Assembly (NCBI GenBank): GCA_910583735.1
Contig: CAJTXS010000024.1
Coordinates: 1-22,664 of the forward strand
Direction: 5' to 3'
DNA: 22,664 nt
DNA from: an uncultured Christensenella sp.
GTDB taxonomy: Bacteria > Bacillota > Clostridia > Christensenellales > UBA3700
Below are positions 1 to 7,082 of the stretch, one piece after another. Made by a program: the position numbers and the translations under genes. Within the stretch, counting starts at the first letter, position 1. Every line of letters begins with the position of its first letter. The notes below the pieces were generated by a model that saw only the letters and a list, made by a program, of their open reading frames with translations, searched no databases and had not been told where the DNA came from.

Positions 1-47
<47 letters not shown>

Positions 48-53
48 AAGGAG

Positions 54-136
54 TAACCGCAAGGTTATTACCGGTCGAGGCGCGTATATAAGCGAGAGCT
101 TAAGATATGCGTCACTCGAGGGGACAAGTCCCCGAG
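54..136 (+). other. 16S trailer with three successive hairpins
   Basis: Directly after 16S lie a perfect TAACC-GCAA-GGTTA hairpin (54-67), a long stem (79-113) whose outer arms GGCGCGTAT and ATATGCGTC pair with two G-U wobbles around an inner TAAGC-GAGA-GCTTA hairpin (89-102), and a GGGGA/TCCCC hairpin (120-133). CTCG at 115-118 could pair either with CGAG at 76-79 or with CGAG at 133-136. These are probably folding or processing structures of the precursor rRNA. No tRNA is visible. Confidence 0.6.
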
Positions 137-200
137 AGTATAAATAATTGACCTTCAAGTAAAACTTATCCCTCTTTCCTGTTTTGTTATAAATTTTGTA

Positions 201-236
201 AGAAGCGGACTGACACCACGGTCCGTTTCTTTTTTT
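201..236 (+). terminator. Intrinsic terminator after 16S rRNA
   Basis: AGAAGCGGAC (201-210) pairs over ten bases with GTCCGTTTCT (221-230), with one G-U pair and a 10-nt loop, followed by a long T tract. It is a strong Rho-independent terminator about 155 bases after the 16S end, so the 16S transcript appears to stop before any 23S gene. Confidence 0.88.
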
Positions 237-1560
237 CTTTAAGTTTTTATATTATTACGGCAAAATCGTCGGCGCGCGATTAGGCGCGTATGATTTTCGG
301 TCCATACCTAATTTAATGACAGTAAATATCGGATGTTTTTATCCTTGCCGTCGTTTGGCTTTAAGCGTCTACAGCGTAATATACGAGATAACCAAGCGCG
401 TAGTAAGGCGATGCCGCTGATATTGTATTATTCAAGTGATGACTTACGAGGATATGAAGAGAAGTATTGCTATGTAGGATAATTCATGCGTTGTTATTAC
501 TTAAATCGTATCGAGCATGCGACGGTTGAGCTTGCAGTCTTTAGTGGTTAAAAAAATTATATAGTTATATATTTAATCGACAAGCGCATTAGGTTGTCGG
601 CAATTAATGTTGATTATTCAGTTAATGTAATATTGTATTAGTAGGGGCGGATAGTTGCGGCGTAATTCAATTGTATAATAACTACAAGATAGCATTTAAG
701 TTTTTTTGATGTCATAAGTAAAGTGTATATCAAAAATTCAGATATATATTGAGCGATTGAAACAATGAATCGGCGGGGTTGCGATGCTATTTTCGTCGCT
801 ATTATTATGGATTGCTAAGCGAGGTCTTATCTTGGAATGGAACAATAATGACGCATTGCATTTGTCGATTAGCGCTTAAGCGTATATATACTTATATTTG
901 TATAGTATAATTGTCGCTATATCTTACATATAAGCGAAGCTGCCGTTATACTCTTGCGCTATGTTTGATATTTTTCAGACAATCGATTTAGATATTTCCA
1001 TATGATTTTTCTTTTTTCGATATTCTCATACTTTCGGCGGAGCGGTTATATTCAAGCCGGTTATAATATATAAATTTCTCATTTTGATTATCTTAGGCAA
1101 ACGTATTTACTTAAGAATCGTAAGCATTATTTTTTAGGTGTTGCGCATGATAAATTATTTTGCTTTGATTATAAAAGTTTTTCAACAAAGCCATTGTATA
1201 TCGGGCGCTGTTTTAGCTAATCGATTGCTCATAAACATAATCCATTGAAAAATATCAATGAAACAAGGCGTATAAATAATTTTTAATTTACAGTGGGCTT
1301 TAAGAGGGCGGAGCGTACGAAGCCGCCTTATACGATAAAAATATCCATAAAAAAGTAGTGTCGTCTGCGCTCGAGATAAGTTAAATGAGAGCAGGCGTCG
1401 CATTATTATCCTTAATGTTTATCTGTCCCCCTGCGTGGCAAGCGAGCTTAAGGGCGATATAAAAGCAGGGCAAGCGCGAGCGCAAAAATGCTTTTATATG
1501 CCCGTAAAACGCGTAAAAGCGGCGAAATTAAGCTGAACATTTATAAAGTATCCTATTCGC
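237..1560. other. Gene-free AT-rich stretch
   Basis: About 1.3 kb without a convincing gene. It is much richer in A+T than the coding regions. Only two short open frames occur at its end (1182-1403 minus and 1488-1742 plus), with no family resemblance and no good ribosome binding site. A weak imperfect stem lies near 1307-1334. I recognise no 23S, 5S or tRNA sequence here. Confidence 0.6.
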
Positions 1561-1587
1561 TTGACACGGGGGGGGACAGTGTAAAAT
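1561..1587 (+). promoter_or_regulatory. Promoter of zinc-ribbon operon with G8 spacer
   Basis: A perfect TTGACA -35 box (1561-1566) is followed 15 bases later by TAAAAT (1582-1587). The spacer contains eight consecutive G residues (1568-1575). A 15-bp spacer is short for a sigma-A-type promoter; two more G residues would bring it to the optimal 17. The start codon lies about 100 bases downstream of the expected transcription start. Confidence 0.55.
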
Positions 1588-1696
1588 TAATTTATTCAAG
1601 ACGGCGTTATTCGACATCATTCTCGCTTATCGCACTTAATTCTTGTAGAAACCAGTTGCGCCGCTCGGCGCGAAAATATAAATCGGAGGGATTATT

Positions 1697-2137
1697 ATGT
1701 ATTGTAAAAATTGCGGTAAAGAGATGCCCGACGACGCTGTAATGTGCGTCGGCTGCGGAAAACTTATCGACGGCGCGGAGAAATTGCTCAACGCGTCCCA
1801 AGCGAGCGAGAGCGCTGCGCCCGTTAAAAAGGCGGGGAAAGCCGCCAAGTCGTGGATATTCAGTATGATAGCATTTATACTGTACTTCTCCGTGCAGCTG
1901 CTCGCTACGATAATACCAGTGACTATCGCGCAGGTGATACTGTACGGACTGTTCATGGCGCCCATACTTGTCATGTCCATATTGGGCGTGGTCGCATCGA
2001 TGAAGGATTATGCTAAGAAAGAGCAGCGCACCTTTATGTTGGTAATGTTGTTCCTGTCCATACTCTTCCTTGTCAAGGCTTTGTTCTGCATCATTGTCTT
2101 TGCCGTAGGCGGATCGATATTGGGAGGGCTGTTGTAA
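1697..2137 (+). CDS. Zinc-ribbon membrane protein (first copy)
   Basis: This 146-residue protein begins with a zinc-ribbon: Cys3-x2-Cys6 and Cys17-x2-Cys20, the pattern of the zinc_ribbon_2/DUF2116-like families. A short Ala/Lys linker (about 30-52) leads to about three hydrophobic segments (about 53-73, 75-101, 112-137). The ribbon should face the cytoplasm, with the rest in the membrane. GGAGGG lies 6-7 bases before the ATG. The stop overlaps the next start as TAATG, so the two are probably translationally coupled. It is a clear paralogue of the gene at 2830. The function is unknown; sensing or protein interaction through the ribbon is only a guess. Confidence 0.85.
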   Translation: MYCKNCGKEMPDDAVMCVGCGKLIDGAEKLLNASQASESAAPVKKAGKAAKSWIFSMIAFILYFSVQLLATIIPVTIAQVILYGLFMAPILVMSILGVVASMKDYAKKEQRTFMLVMLFLSILFLVKALFCIIVFAVGGSILGGLL

Positions 2138-2682
2138 TGAAATTCTGTCAGTATTGCGGTAAGGAACTGCCGGACGACGCATTGATATGCGTGGGTTGCG
2201 GCAGAATAGTCATTGCGCCTAAGCCCGTCGAACCTATCGTTGCAGCTCAGGAAGAGCATGTTGCATCAGAAGCTCCGACAGTCGAGACGCAGGCAGTGGA
2301 GGTAAAAGCTCCCGTAGCGCAGGCGGGCGCGCCGAAAAAGGATTACACCTGGATAATCAGGCTCTTTTCCATATTCTTCTGCATGGTCTCAAGCGTGCTT
2401 TACGCCGTTTCGCGCATTATAGAAGTTTACGTACGCGAGGTTTATTATATAAGTAAATATGATATTGGCTTAAAGCTCGGCGCTCATATTTACAAAGCTC
2501 CGGCACCGATGATGTCGGCATTAGTAATACTCGGAATAGCGGCTATTTTTTCGATAACGGACATATCGCTGGTAGGCGTGGCGGTGAGCAAGCGCAGAGC
2601 AGAATCTTCCAAGCTCTTAGCTCCGATAGTTACGCTGCTATTTGCAATAACGCTGTTGCTAATATTCATATTTATGGGTTGA
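2137..2682 (+). CDS. Zinc-ribbon membrane protein (second, longer)
   Basis: This 181-residue protein has the same architecture as its neighbours: a zinc-ribbon with Cys4, Cys7, Cys18 and Cys21, a longer Ala/Val/Pro/Glu-rich linker (about 26-68), and three hydrophobic segments (about 72-96, 123-150, 158-180). Its membrane part differs from the other two copies, and the loop at about 97-122 is Tyr-rich. The ATG overlaps the stop of the upstream gene by one base, so expression should be coupled to it. A terminator follows. The products may act together, but no role can be assigned from sequence. Confidence 0.85.
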   Translation: MKFCQYCGKELPDDALICVGCGRIVIAPKPVEPIVAAQEEHVASEAPTVETQAVEVKAPVAQAGAPKKDYTWIIRLFSIFFCMVSSVLYAVSRIIEVYVREVYYISKYDIGLKLGAHIYKAPAPMMSALVILGIAAIFSITDISLVGVAVSKRRAESSKLLAPIVTLLFAITLLLIFIFMG

Positions 2683-2705
2683 TTAACTTATATTTATGTT
2701 TATTA

Positions 2706-2738
2706 ATGTCGGGCGGATAACTGCCCGATATTTTTTTT
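2706..2738 (+). terminator. Terminator of first zinc-ribbon operon
   Basis: TCGGGC (2709-2714) pairs with GCCCGA (2723-2728). The stem is extended outward by G-U, T-A and A-T pairs and followed by eight T residues. It lies 24 bases after the stop at 2682. Confidence 0.85.
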
Positions 2739-2743
2739 GCCTA

Positions 2744-2772
2744 TTGACAATATGAGGTATTGCATTTATAAT
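2744..2772 (+). promoter_or_regulatory. Consensus promoter of third zinc-ribbon gene
   Basis: TTGACA (2744-2749), a 17-base spacer and TATAAT (2767-2772) match the sigma-A/sigma-70 consensus at all twelve positions with optimal spacing. The expected transcription start is near 2779, giving a leader of about 50 bases before the ATG at 2830. Confidence 0.9.
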
Positions 2773-2829
2773 CAAGACAGATAAAGGGGACGCATAGTCA
2801 AATTTACCGTTTATCGCAGGAGGGGGATT

Positions 2830-3255
2830 ATGTATTGTAAGTATTGCGGCAAGGAACTGTCCGACGGGGCAGTTATGTGCGATAGGTGCGGTAAGCTGAC
2901 CGAAGGGGCTAACGAAATAATGAGCGACGCAAAAAAGATGAACGCGCAGACATCGGGCGCGGGCGCCAAGCGCTCTAAGTCTTGGACTATCAGTATGGTT
3001 TGCTTTATCATCTATTGCGCGTCGATGTTGCTGTCTTCGATTATAAGCAGACCGTTGGCTATAATCGTCATAAGAGGACTGCTGATGGTGCCTGTGCTCG
3101 TCACGGGAGTAGTCGGCATGGTGCAGTCGGTCAAGGACTATAAGGAAATAGAGAAGAGGACATTCATGATAGTGATGCTCGCGCTGTCTGTAATATACTT
3201 TGTACAGTCGCTGGCAAGCATTATAACTTTCGGCATGGGAAGATATATGTTGTGA
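2830..3255 (+). CDS. Zinc-ribbon membrane protein (third copy)
   Basis: This 141-residue protein has Cys3, Cys6, Cys17 and Cys20 in a zinc-ribbon, a Ser/Ala/Lys linker, and three hydrophobic segments (about 52-72, 75-101, 112-137). It aligns end to end with the protein at 1697, including the Lys-Ser-Trp before the first segment, a Lys-Asp-Tyr after the second, and a Lys-Arg-Thr-Phe-Met-type stretch before the third. Tandem duplication is the simple explanation. AGGAGGGGG precedes the ATG. It has its own consensus promoter and its own terminator, so it can be expressed separately from the first two. Function unknown. Confidence 0.85.
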   Translation: MYCKYCGKELSDGAVMCDRCGKLTEGANEIMSDAKKMNAQTSGAGAKRSKSWTISMVCFIIYCASMLLSSIISRPLAIIVIRGLLMVPVLVTGVVGMVQSVKDYKEIEKRTFMIVMLALSVIYFVQSLASIITFGMGRYML

Positions 3256-3307
3256 GATATGCCGTATAGTCGATACGGGCACGTATATTAAATAATAGTA
3301 CGACAAA

Positions 3308-3347
3308 TAAAAAGTCCGCGGGTTGCATATAGCCTACGGACTTTTTT
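3308..3347 (+). terminator. Terminator after third zinc-ribbon gene
   Basis: AAAAGTCCG (3310-3318) pairs with CGGACTTTT (3337-3345), with a further short inner stem. A runs precede it and T runs follow it, so it may also work in the opposite direction. Confidence 0.85.
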
Positions 3348-3400
3348 GCAAAGTTTAGATATAAGAATCTTTCTTTTAATATCGATTGTTAATCGCTGTA

Positions 3401-3429
3401 TAGTCCGCGCCGTCTCTTTGCAAATGGAC
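3401..3429. repeat. Hairpin repeat unit 1 of 3
   Basis: GTCC (3403-3406) pairs with GGAC (3426-3429), then G3407 with T3425. A CAAA bulge lies on the 3' side, followed by C-G and G-T pairs. The left arm AGTCCGCGCC matches AGTCTGCGCC of unit 3 at nine of ten bases. The loop is shorter than in units 2 and 3. Confidence 0.5.
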
Positions 3430-3455
3430 CGTTATATTAAAGTCGCGTAGGCGGA

Positions 3456-3508
3456 GTTAAGGTTTGCGCCGCCGCATCATTATATCTTAACTCGCGTAAA
3501 TAAACTTT
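3456..3508. repeat. Hairpin repeat unit 2 of 3
   Basis: AAGGTTTG (3459-3466) pairs with TAAACTTT (3501-3508) with two G-U pairs. A TAAA bulge (3497-3500) and a CGC/GCG helix (3467-3469 with 3494-3496) follow. GTTAAG (3456-3461) and CTTAAC (3486-3491) form a second, interleaved inverted repeat. Confidence 0.6.
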
Positions 3509-3531
3509 AATATTATGTAGCATAGAGCATA

Positions 3532-3581
3532 GTTAAAGTCTGCGCCGTAGCTTAGTTATACTTAACGCGTAAACAGACTTT
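3532..3581. repeat. Hairpin repeat unit 3 of 3
   Basis: AAAGTCTG (3535-3542) pairs perfectly with CAGACTTT (3574-3581). The TAAA bulge (3570-3573) and CGC/GCG helix (3543-3545 with 3567-3569) are the same as in unit 2, and GTTAA (3532-3536) can again pair with TTAAC (3562-3566). The rest of 3350-3707, between the converging zinc-ribbon and fumarase genes, holds no gene that I can see. Confidence 0.65.
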
Positions 3582-3707
3582 TATATTAAGCCCAGTGGGG
3601 CAGAATTATAATCTGTGCTGTGGTATCCGAATATATATAAGTAAATATCCTTATTTAGCTTAAAGATATATAGCAGAGCGGTTGAAGCCCGTCAATGCGT
3701 CGATATG

Positions 3708-4232
3708 TCAACGGGAGTAAATATCCTTGCCCGTGGAGTCGACGGCTACGATTACGGGGAAATCCTTGACCGTAATGCGGCGTATGGCTTCCGTCCCGAG
3801 GTCCTCGTAGGCTATTACCTGCACGTCTGTGACGCACTTGCTGTATATCGCGCCCGCGCCGCCTATCGCCGCGAAATACACGCCGCCGCTGCGCGCGATA
3901 GCGTCTATGCTCGCCTTGTCGCGCTTGCCCTTGCCTATCTGCGCGGCAAGTCCCGTATCGAACATGTAGGGCGTATACTTGTCCATTCTGCAAGAGGTGG
4001 TCGGTCCGCAGCTGCCCAGCACTTGACCTTGCAGCGCGGGACAGGGTCCCATAAAGTAAATCGTCTCGCCCGCATAGTCTATGTCGGGCTTACCTGCCTC
4101 TATAGAGGCGAACAGACGCTTATGACCCGCGTCTCTGAATACGTACATGCTGCCGCTCAAGTACACCGTGTCGCCTGCCTTGAGCTGCGAGGCGACGTCT
4201 TTACTAAGCGGTAAATCGACATTGATAATCAT
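3708..4232 (-). CDS. fumB: Class I fumarate hydratase, beta (C-terminal) subunit
   Basis: This 174-residue protein matches the C-terminal fumarase domain of two-subunit, oxygen-sensitive iron-sulfur hydro-lyases. Visible motifs are a Gly-Pro-Cys-Pro stretch near 62-65, GSCGPTTSCRMD (73-84), and the Gly-Lys-Gly-Lys region near 100-103. With the alpha subunit it should convert fumarate and malate in the cytoplasm. The start at 4232 is chosen because AAGGTG lies just before it and overlaps the alpha stop; only eight bases separate the two genes. Tartrate dehydratase (TtdB) is the main alternative within the same family. The symbol denotes the beta subunit, not E. coli FumB. Confidence 0.88.
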   Translation of the reverse strand: MIINVDLPLSKDVASQLKAGDTVYLSGSMYVFRDAGHKRLFASIEAGKPDIDYAGETIYFMGPCPALQGQVLGSCGPTTSCRMDKYTPYMFDTGLAAQIGKGKRDKASIDAIARSGGVYFAAIGGAGAIYSKCVTDVQVIAYEDLGTEAIRRITVKDFPVIVAVDSTGKDIYSR

Positions 4233-4240
4233 ATTGCACC

Positions 4241-5071
4241 TTATATGTTGATGACAGCGCAGCGCGAGCAGTGACACAGTATGTTGACTGCTACGGGGAG
4301 CGAGGATATGTGGGTGGGGAATTTCTCTATGAATACGCCGAGAGCTGTAGCCTTGCCGCCGAAGCCCTGCGCGCCTATGCCGAGGGAGTTGATCTTACCG
4401 AGCAGCTCTTGCTCTATAGCGTCCAGCTCGCTGTCGTCGTTGCGCGAGCCTATCTTCCTGAACAGTGCGTGCTTGGACATCAGACACGCCTTCTCCAGCG
4501 TGCCGCCCAGTCCTACGCCCACTATCACGGGCGGGCAGGGATTGGAGCCCGCGTCCGCCACAGTGCCGACTATCAGGCGCTTAGCCTCCTCGAGCCCTTG
4601 GGCGGGATTGAGCATATATACCTTAGACATGTTCTCGCTGCCGAAGCCCTTGAGCATTATCTCCAGCTTGACATTGCTGCCTTCAGACATGGACAGATGT
4701 ATGACCGCCGGCGTATTGTCGCGGGTGTTGACTCTGCTTACGGGGTCGAGCACCGACTTGCGCAGGGGGACATACGCCCTGCGTACGCCCTCGTTGATGG
4801 CGTCGTATATGTCGCCGTTAATCTTGACGTCGCTGCCGATGTCGGCAAAGACAACCGCCATGCCCGTGTCTTGGCATACGGGGTAGCCGCGCTCAGCAGC
4901 TATGTCTATATTATCGCACATCACCTTAAGCGCAAAAGCCGCCGTAGGGTCGCTCTCGCTATCGCAAAGCTCCTTAAGCCTTGCCGCGCACGACTCCTCC
5001 GCATGGCGCGCAATATAAGCGATATGCTGCTCGATTAGCGCGGTAATCGCGCTGCCGTCAATCTCTCTCAT
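4241..5071 (-). CDS. fumA: Class I fumarate hydratase, alpha (N-terminal) subunit
   Basis: This 276-residue protein carries the hallmarks of the Fe-S fumarase/tartrate dehydratase alpha domain: PVCQDTGM (64-71), NPCPPVIVGVGLGGT (177-191) and PVAVNILCH near 259-267. Cys66, Cys179 and Cys266 are the expected [4Fe-4S] ligands. It forms the active enzyme with the downstream beta subunit and is likely labile to oxygen, fitting an anaerobe. The start at 5071 has AGAGG before it; the longer frame upstream runs through the divergent promoter region and is not used. The C-terminus CHCSRCAVINI has two extra cysteines where Thr-Arg-His-type sequence is common. Confidence 0.9.
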   Translation of the reverse strand: MREIDGSAITALIEQHIAYIARHAEESCAARLKELCDSESDPTAAFALKVMCDNIDIAAERGYPVCQDTGMAVVFADIGSDVKINGDIYDAINEGVRRAYVPLRKSVLDPVSRVNTRDNTPAVIHLSMSEGSNVKLEIMLKGFGSENMSKVYMLNPAQGLEEAKRLIVGTVADAGSNPCPPVIVGVGLGGTLEKACLMSKHALFRKIGSRNDDSELDAIEQELLGKINSLGIGAQGFGGKATALGVFIEKFPTHISSLPVAVNILCHCSRCAVINI

Positions 5072-5089
5072 ACATACCTCTCTTACAAT

Positions 5090-5118
5090 AATATAACATA
5101 AATGGATTGTGCATACAA
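5090..5118 (-). promoter_or_regulatory. Promoter of fumarase operon
   Basis: On the minus strand, TTGTAT (5118-5113), a 17-base spacer and TATATT (5095-5090) lie about 20 bases before the fumA start. The -35 box is directly next to the -35 box of the divergent promoter. Confidence 0.6.
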
Positions 5119-5136
5119 TGCTTTTTGTGCTATAAT
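5107..5136 (+). promoter_or_regulatory. Promoter of yycJ-CPBP-rlmH operon
   Basis: TTGTGC (5107-5112), an 18-base spacer and TATAAT (5131-5136) with an upstream TGC, which makes an extended -10 element. The ATG at 5152 lies just downstream, with GAGGT before it. Confidence 0.75.
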
Positions 5137-5151
5137 CCGAACGAGGTAGAT

Positions 5152-5934
5152 ATGAAACTGTGCACTTTGTCAAGCGGGAGTAAGGGCAACTGTCTGTATG
5201 TGGAAAGCGGCAGCGGCGCCTTGCTTATCGATCAGGGACTTGCGCTCAGAGAGCTGGAGCGCAGAGCCGCGTCGATAGGTCTTAACTTGAATAAGGTAAG
5301 GGGCATAGCCGTGACGCACGAGCACTCCGACCATATAAAGGGCGTGGAGGCATTCTGCAATAAGTACGGCGTAAAGGCATTCATATCGCCCGTATCGGCA
5401 GCCGCTGCGGGCGCCAATATGAAGGTGCGCAGCGTGATAGAGACGAGCTCTTTCGACCTCGGCTGCGTGATTGCGGATATGAAGGTGAGCCCTTTCCGTC
5501 TGCCCCACGACGCGGCGTATACGGTGGGATACGAGATAACGGACGGCAAGACTACGCTGTGCTCCGCCACAGACCTCGGCTTCGTAAGCGAGGCGACGGG
5601 CAAGAGACTGGCAAGAGCGGACGCCGTCGTGCTGGAGAGCAATCACGACCTCGCGATGCTAAGGAGCGGACGCTATCCGCCCGCGCTCAAGGCGAGGATA
5701 GAGAGCAATACGGGGCATCTGAGCAACGACAGAGCGGCGGAAGTGGCGTGCAAGCTGGTCACGATGGGCGTAAGACGTATAATACTTGCGCATCTGTCGC
5801 AAGACAACAACAGACCGGACATCGCATACAACGCCACAGTCGGCGCGATGACCGCGTCGCATATAGTGCAGGGCAGGGACGCCGTAGTGGATGTGGCGCA
5901 CCAATTCGAGCCCTCGCTGCTTACGGAAATATAA
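5152..5934 (+). CDS. YycJ/WalJ-like metallo-beta-lactamase-fold hydrolase
   Basis: This 260-residue cytoplasmic protein has the metallo-beta-lactamase signature HEHSDH (56-61) and further metal-site elements: Pro-His-Asp (118-120), Thr-Asp-Leu-Gly (140-143), ESNHD (162-166), GHLSN (188-192) and a late His-Leu-Ser. Both the order and the LSSGSKGNCLYV start match the YycJ (WalJ) family, which sits beside the WalKR system in many Bacillota and is implicated in cell-wall or DNA homeostasis. No walKR genes are visible here. The start at 5152 is preferred to an upstream TTG because of GAGGT and the promoter position. It heads an operon with the CPBP protease and RlmH, coupled by TAATG. Confidence 0.85.
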   Translation: MKLCTLSSGSKGNCLYVESGSGALLIDQGLALRELERRAASIGLNLNKVRGIAVTHEHSDHIKGVEAFCNKYGVKAFISPVSAAAAGANMKVRSVIETSSFDLGCVIADMKVSPFRLPHDAAYTVGYEITDGKTTLCSATDLGFVSEATGKRLARADAVVLESNHDLAMLRSGRYPPALKARIESNTGHLSNDRAAEVACKLVTMGVRRIILAHLSQDNNRPDIAYNATVGAMTASHIVQGRDAVVDVAHQFEPSLLTEI

Positions 5935-7082
5935 TGGCTAAAAAGAGAAAGCAAGAGGAATTCCGCAATACAATATCGGACGAGTTGAAGATATATGACT
6001 CGTGCGCTATTTTGCTGGGCGCATTCATAGTAATGCTGATATTGCAGATGCTGGTCAGCGTGGTGTTGGCAGCGACAAAGGTAAGCGCGCAGTTCAGAGA
6101 GTCGCTTGCGTACGTGTGCATCATTACCGGGCTCAACGAGGTGGCATTCCTCACCGCGCCTTTCCTATACGGCAAGATCAAGAGCAAGAGGGTGTGGGCG
6201 GACAGCGGCTACGCCAAGAAGCCAGACCCTGCGCAGGCGCTTATCGCGGTAGGTATAGCTATTGCTACGCTGTGCGCCTTTTCGCCTATAGCTACGCTCT
6301 TTAACGCAGGAATCACCGCGCTCGGCTTTAAGGCGTCGGTGGCAGTGAGCGCGGCAACGCCCGTGGAGCTGATATGCTATACGATATTCGCTGCGATTAT
6401 GCCCGCTATATGCGAGGAGTTCCTATACAGAGGACACGTCGCGAGAGGCTTGAAGAGCGGCGGATATATATTCGGTCTGCTTATGAGCTCGGCGCTGTTT
6501 GCGTTCATGCATTCCTCGCCCGTGCAGCTGATATATCAATTCTTTATGGGCGCGGTGTGCGCCGTCGTATATTACTGTTGCAGATCTATCTATCCCAGCA
6601 TAATTATTCACTTTACCAGTAACTTCCTTGTTCTGATATTGGATTATATCTTGACCGCAAACGGTATCAACGGCGTGGGCATCACCAAGATAGCGGGCAT
6701 TGTCTTTGCCGTGCTGACGGCGGTGGGTATCCCCGCACTGGTAGGACTTATGTATCTCTTTATCATGCGCACAGCCGCAAAGGAAGGCAAGAAGGATAGG
6801 CTAAAGGAGATAAAGGGCTATGGCTTAAAGAGCTGGAGCGAGAGACTTAAGCTGCTATACGACACCGACGCGGAGATCGCGGCAAGGCGCGAGGAAGAGG
6901 AGAGAAAGCAGCTGGAGATAGAGCTTGCGCAGACTCCCGAGATACGCGAGACGCTGATATCGCGCGAGGAAGAGACGCTTAAGAGGAATAAGCGCGTAAG
7001 CAAGCGCGCTCTCTTAGTGACATGGGCGGTAATACTCGTGCTGTGGGTAGTCAATACGATAATGGGATTCCTCGGTAAATAA
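5934..7082 (+). CDS. CPBP-family intramembrane metalloprotease with C-terminal extension
   Basis: This 382-residue multi-pass membrane protein carries all three CPBP (CAAX protease/bacteriocin-processing, Abi) motifs: EEFLYR (161-166), Phe189-x3-His193, and His226-x3-Asn230. The glutamates and histidines should form the intramembrane catalytic site. Hydrophobic segments run from about 24 to 280. Residues 282-356 form a highly charged, probably helical cytoplasmic region, followed by one more membrane segment (about 357-378); this tail is outside the usual family core. The start overlaps the yycJ stop (TAATG), and the longer reading frame upstream is antigenic to no known family and overlaps yycJ. 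Substrate unknown. Confidence 0.85.
   Translation: MAKKRKQEEFRNTISDELKIYDSCAILLGAFIVMLILQMLVSVVLAATKVSAQFRESLAYVCIITGLNEVAFLTAPFLYGKIKSKRVWADSGYAKKPDPAQALIAVGIAIATLCAFSPIATLFNAGITALGFKASVAVSAATPVELICYTIFAAIMPAICEEFLYRGHVARGLKSGGYIFGLLMSSALFAFMHSSPVQLIYQFFMGAVCAVVYYCCRSIYPSIIIHFTSNFLVLILDYILTANGINGVGITKIAGIVFAVLTAVGIPALVGLMYLFIMRTAAKEGKKDRLKEIKGYGLKSWSERLKLLYDTDAEIAARREEEERKQLEIELAQTPEIRETLISREEETLKRNKRVSKRALLVTWAVILVLWVVNTIMGFLGK

Noticed and set aside
1182..1403. Minus-strand open frame of 73 codons
   Set aside because: No family resemblance, no ribosome binding site and Arg/Leu-rich random-looking composition in AT-rich spacer DNA.
1488..1742. Plus-strand open frame of 84 codons before the first zinc-ribbon gene
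   Set aside because: It overlaps the well-supported gene at 1697, spans its promoter and has no recognisable domain.
3601..3640. Fourth unit of the hairpin repeat
   Set aside because: The left-arm sequence resembles the others (TCTGTGCTG), but no matching right arm follows, so the structure is not preserved.
3688..3715. CCCGT/ACGGG hairpin as a fumarase terminator
   Set aside because: Only five pairs, overlapping the fumB stop, and no T tract on the minus strand.
4271..5038. Long plus-strand frame opposite fumarase alpha
   Set aside because: A frame shadow of the fumarase gene, whose motifs are clear on the minus strand; the shadow is rich in Ala, Tyr and Arg with no domain.
5559..5933. 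Upstream extension of the CPBP protease frame by 125 codons
   Set aside because: It lies wholly within yycJ in another frame and is Arg/Gln-rich; the ATG at 5934 fits the family start and the TAATG overlap.
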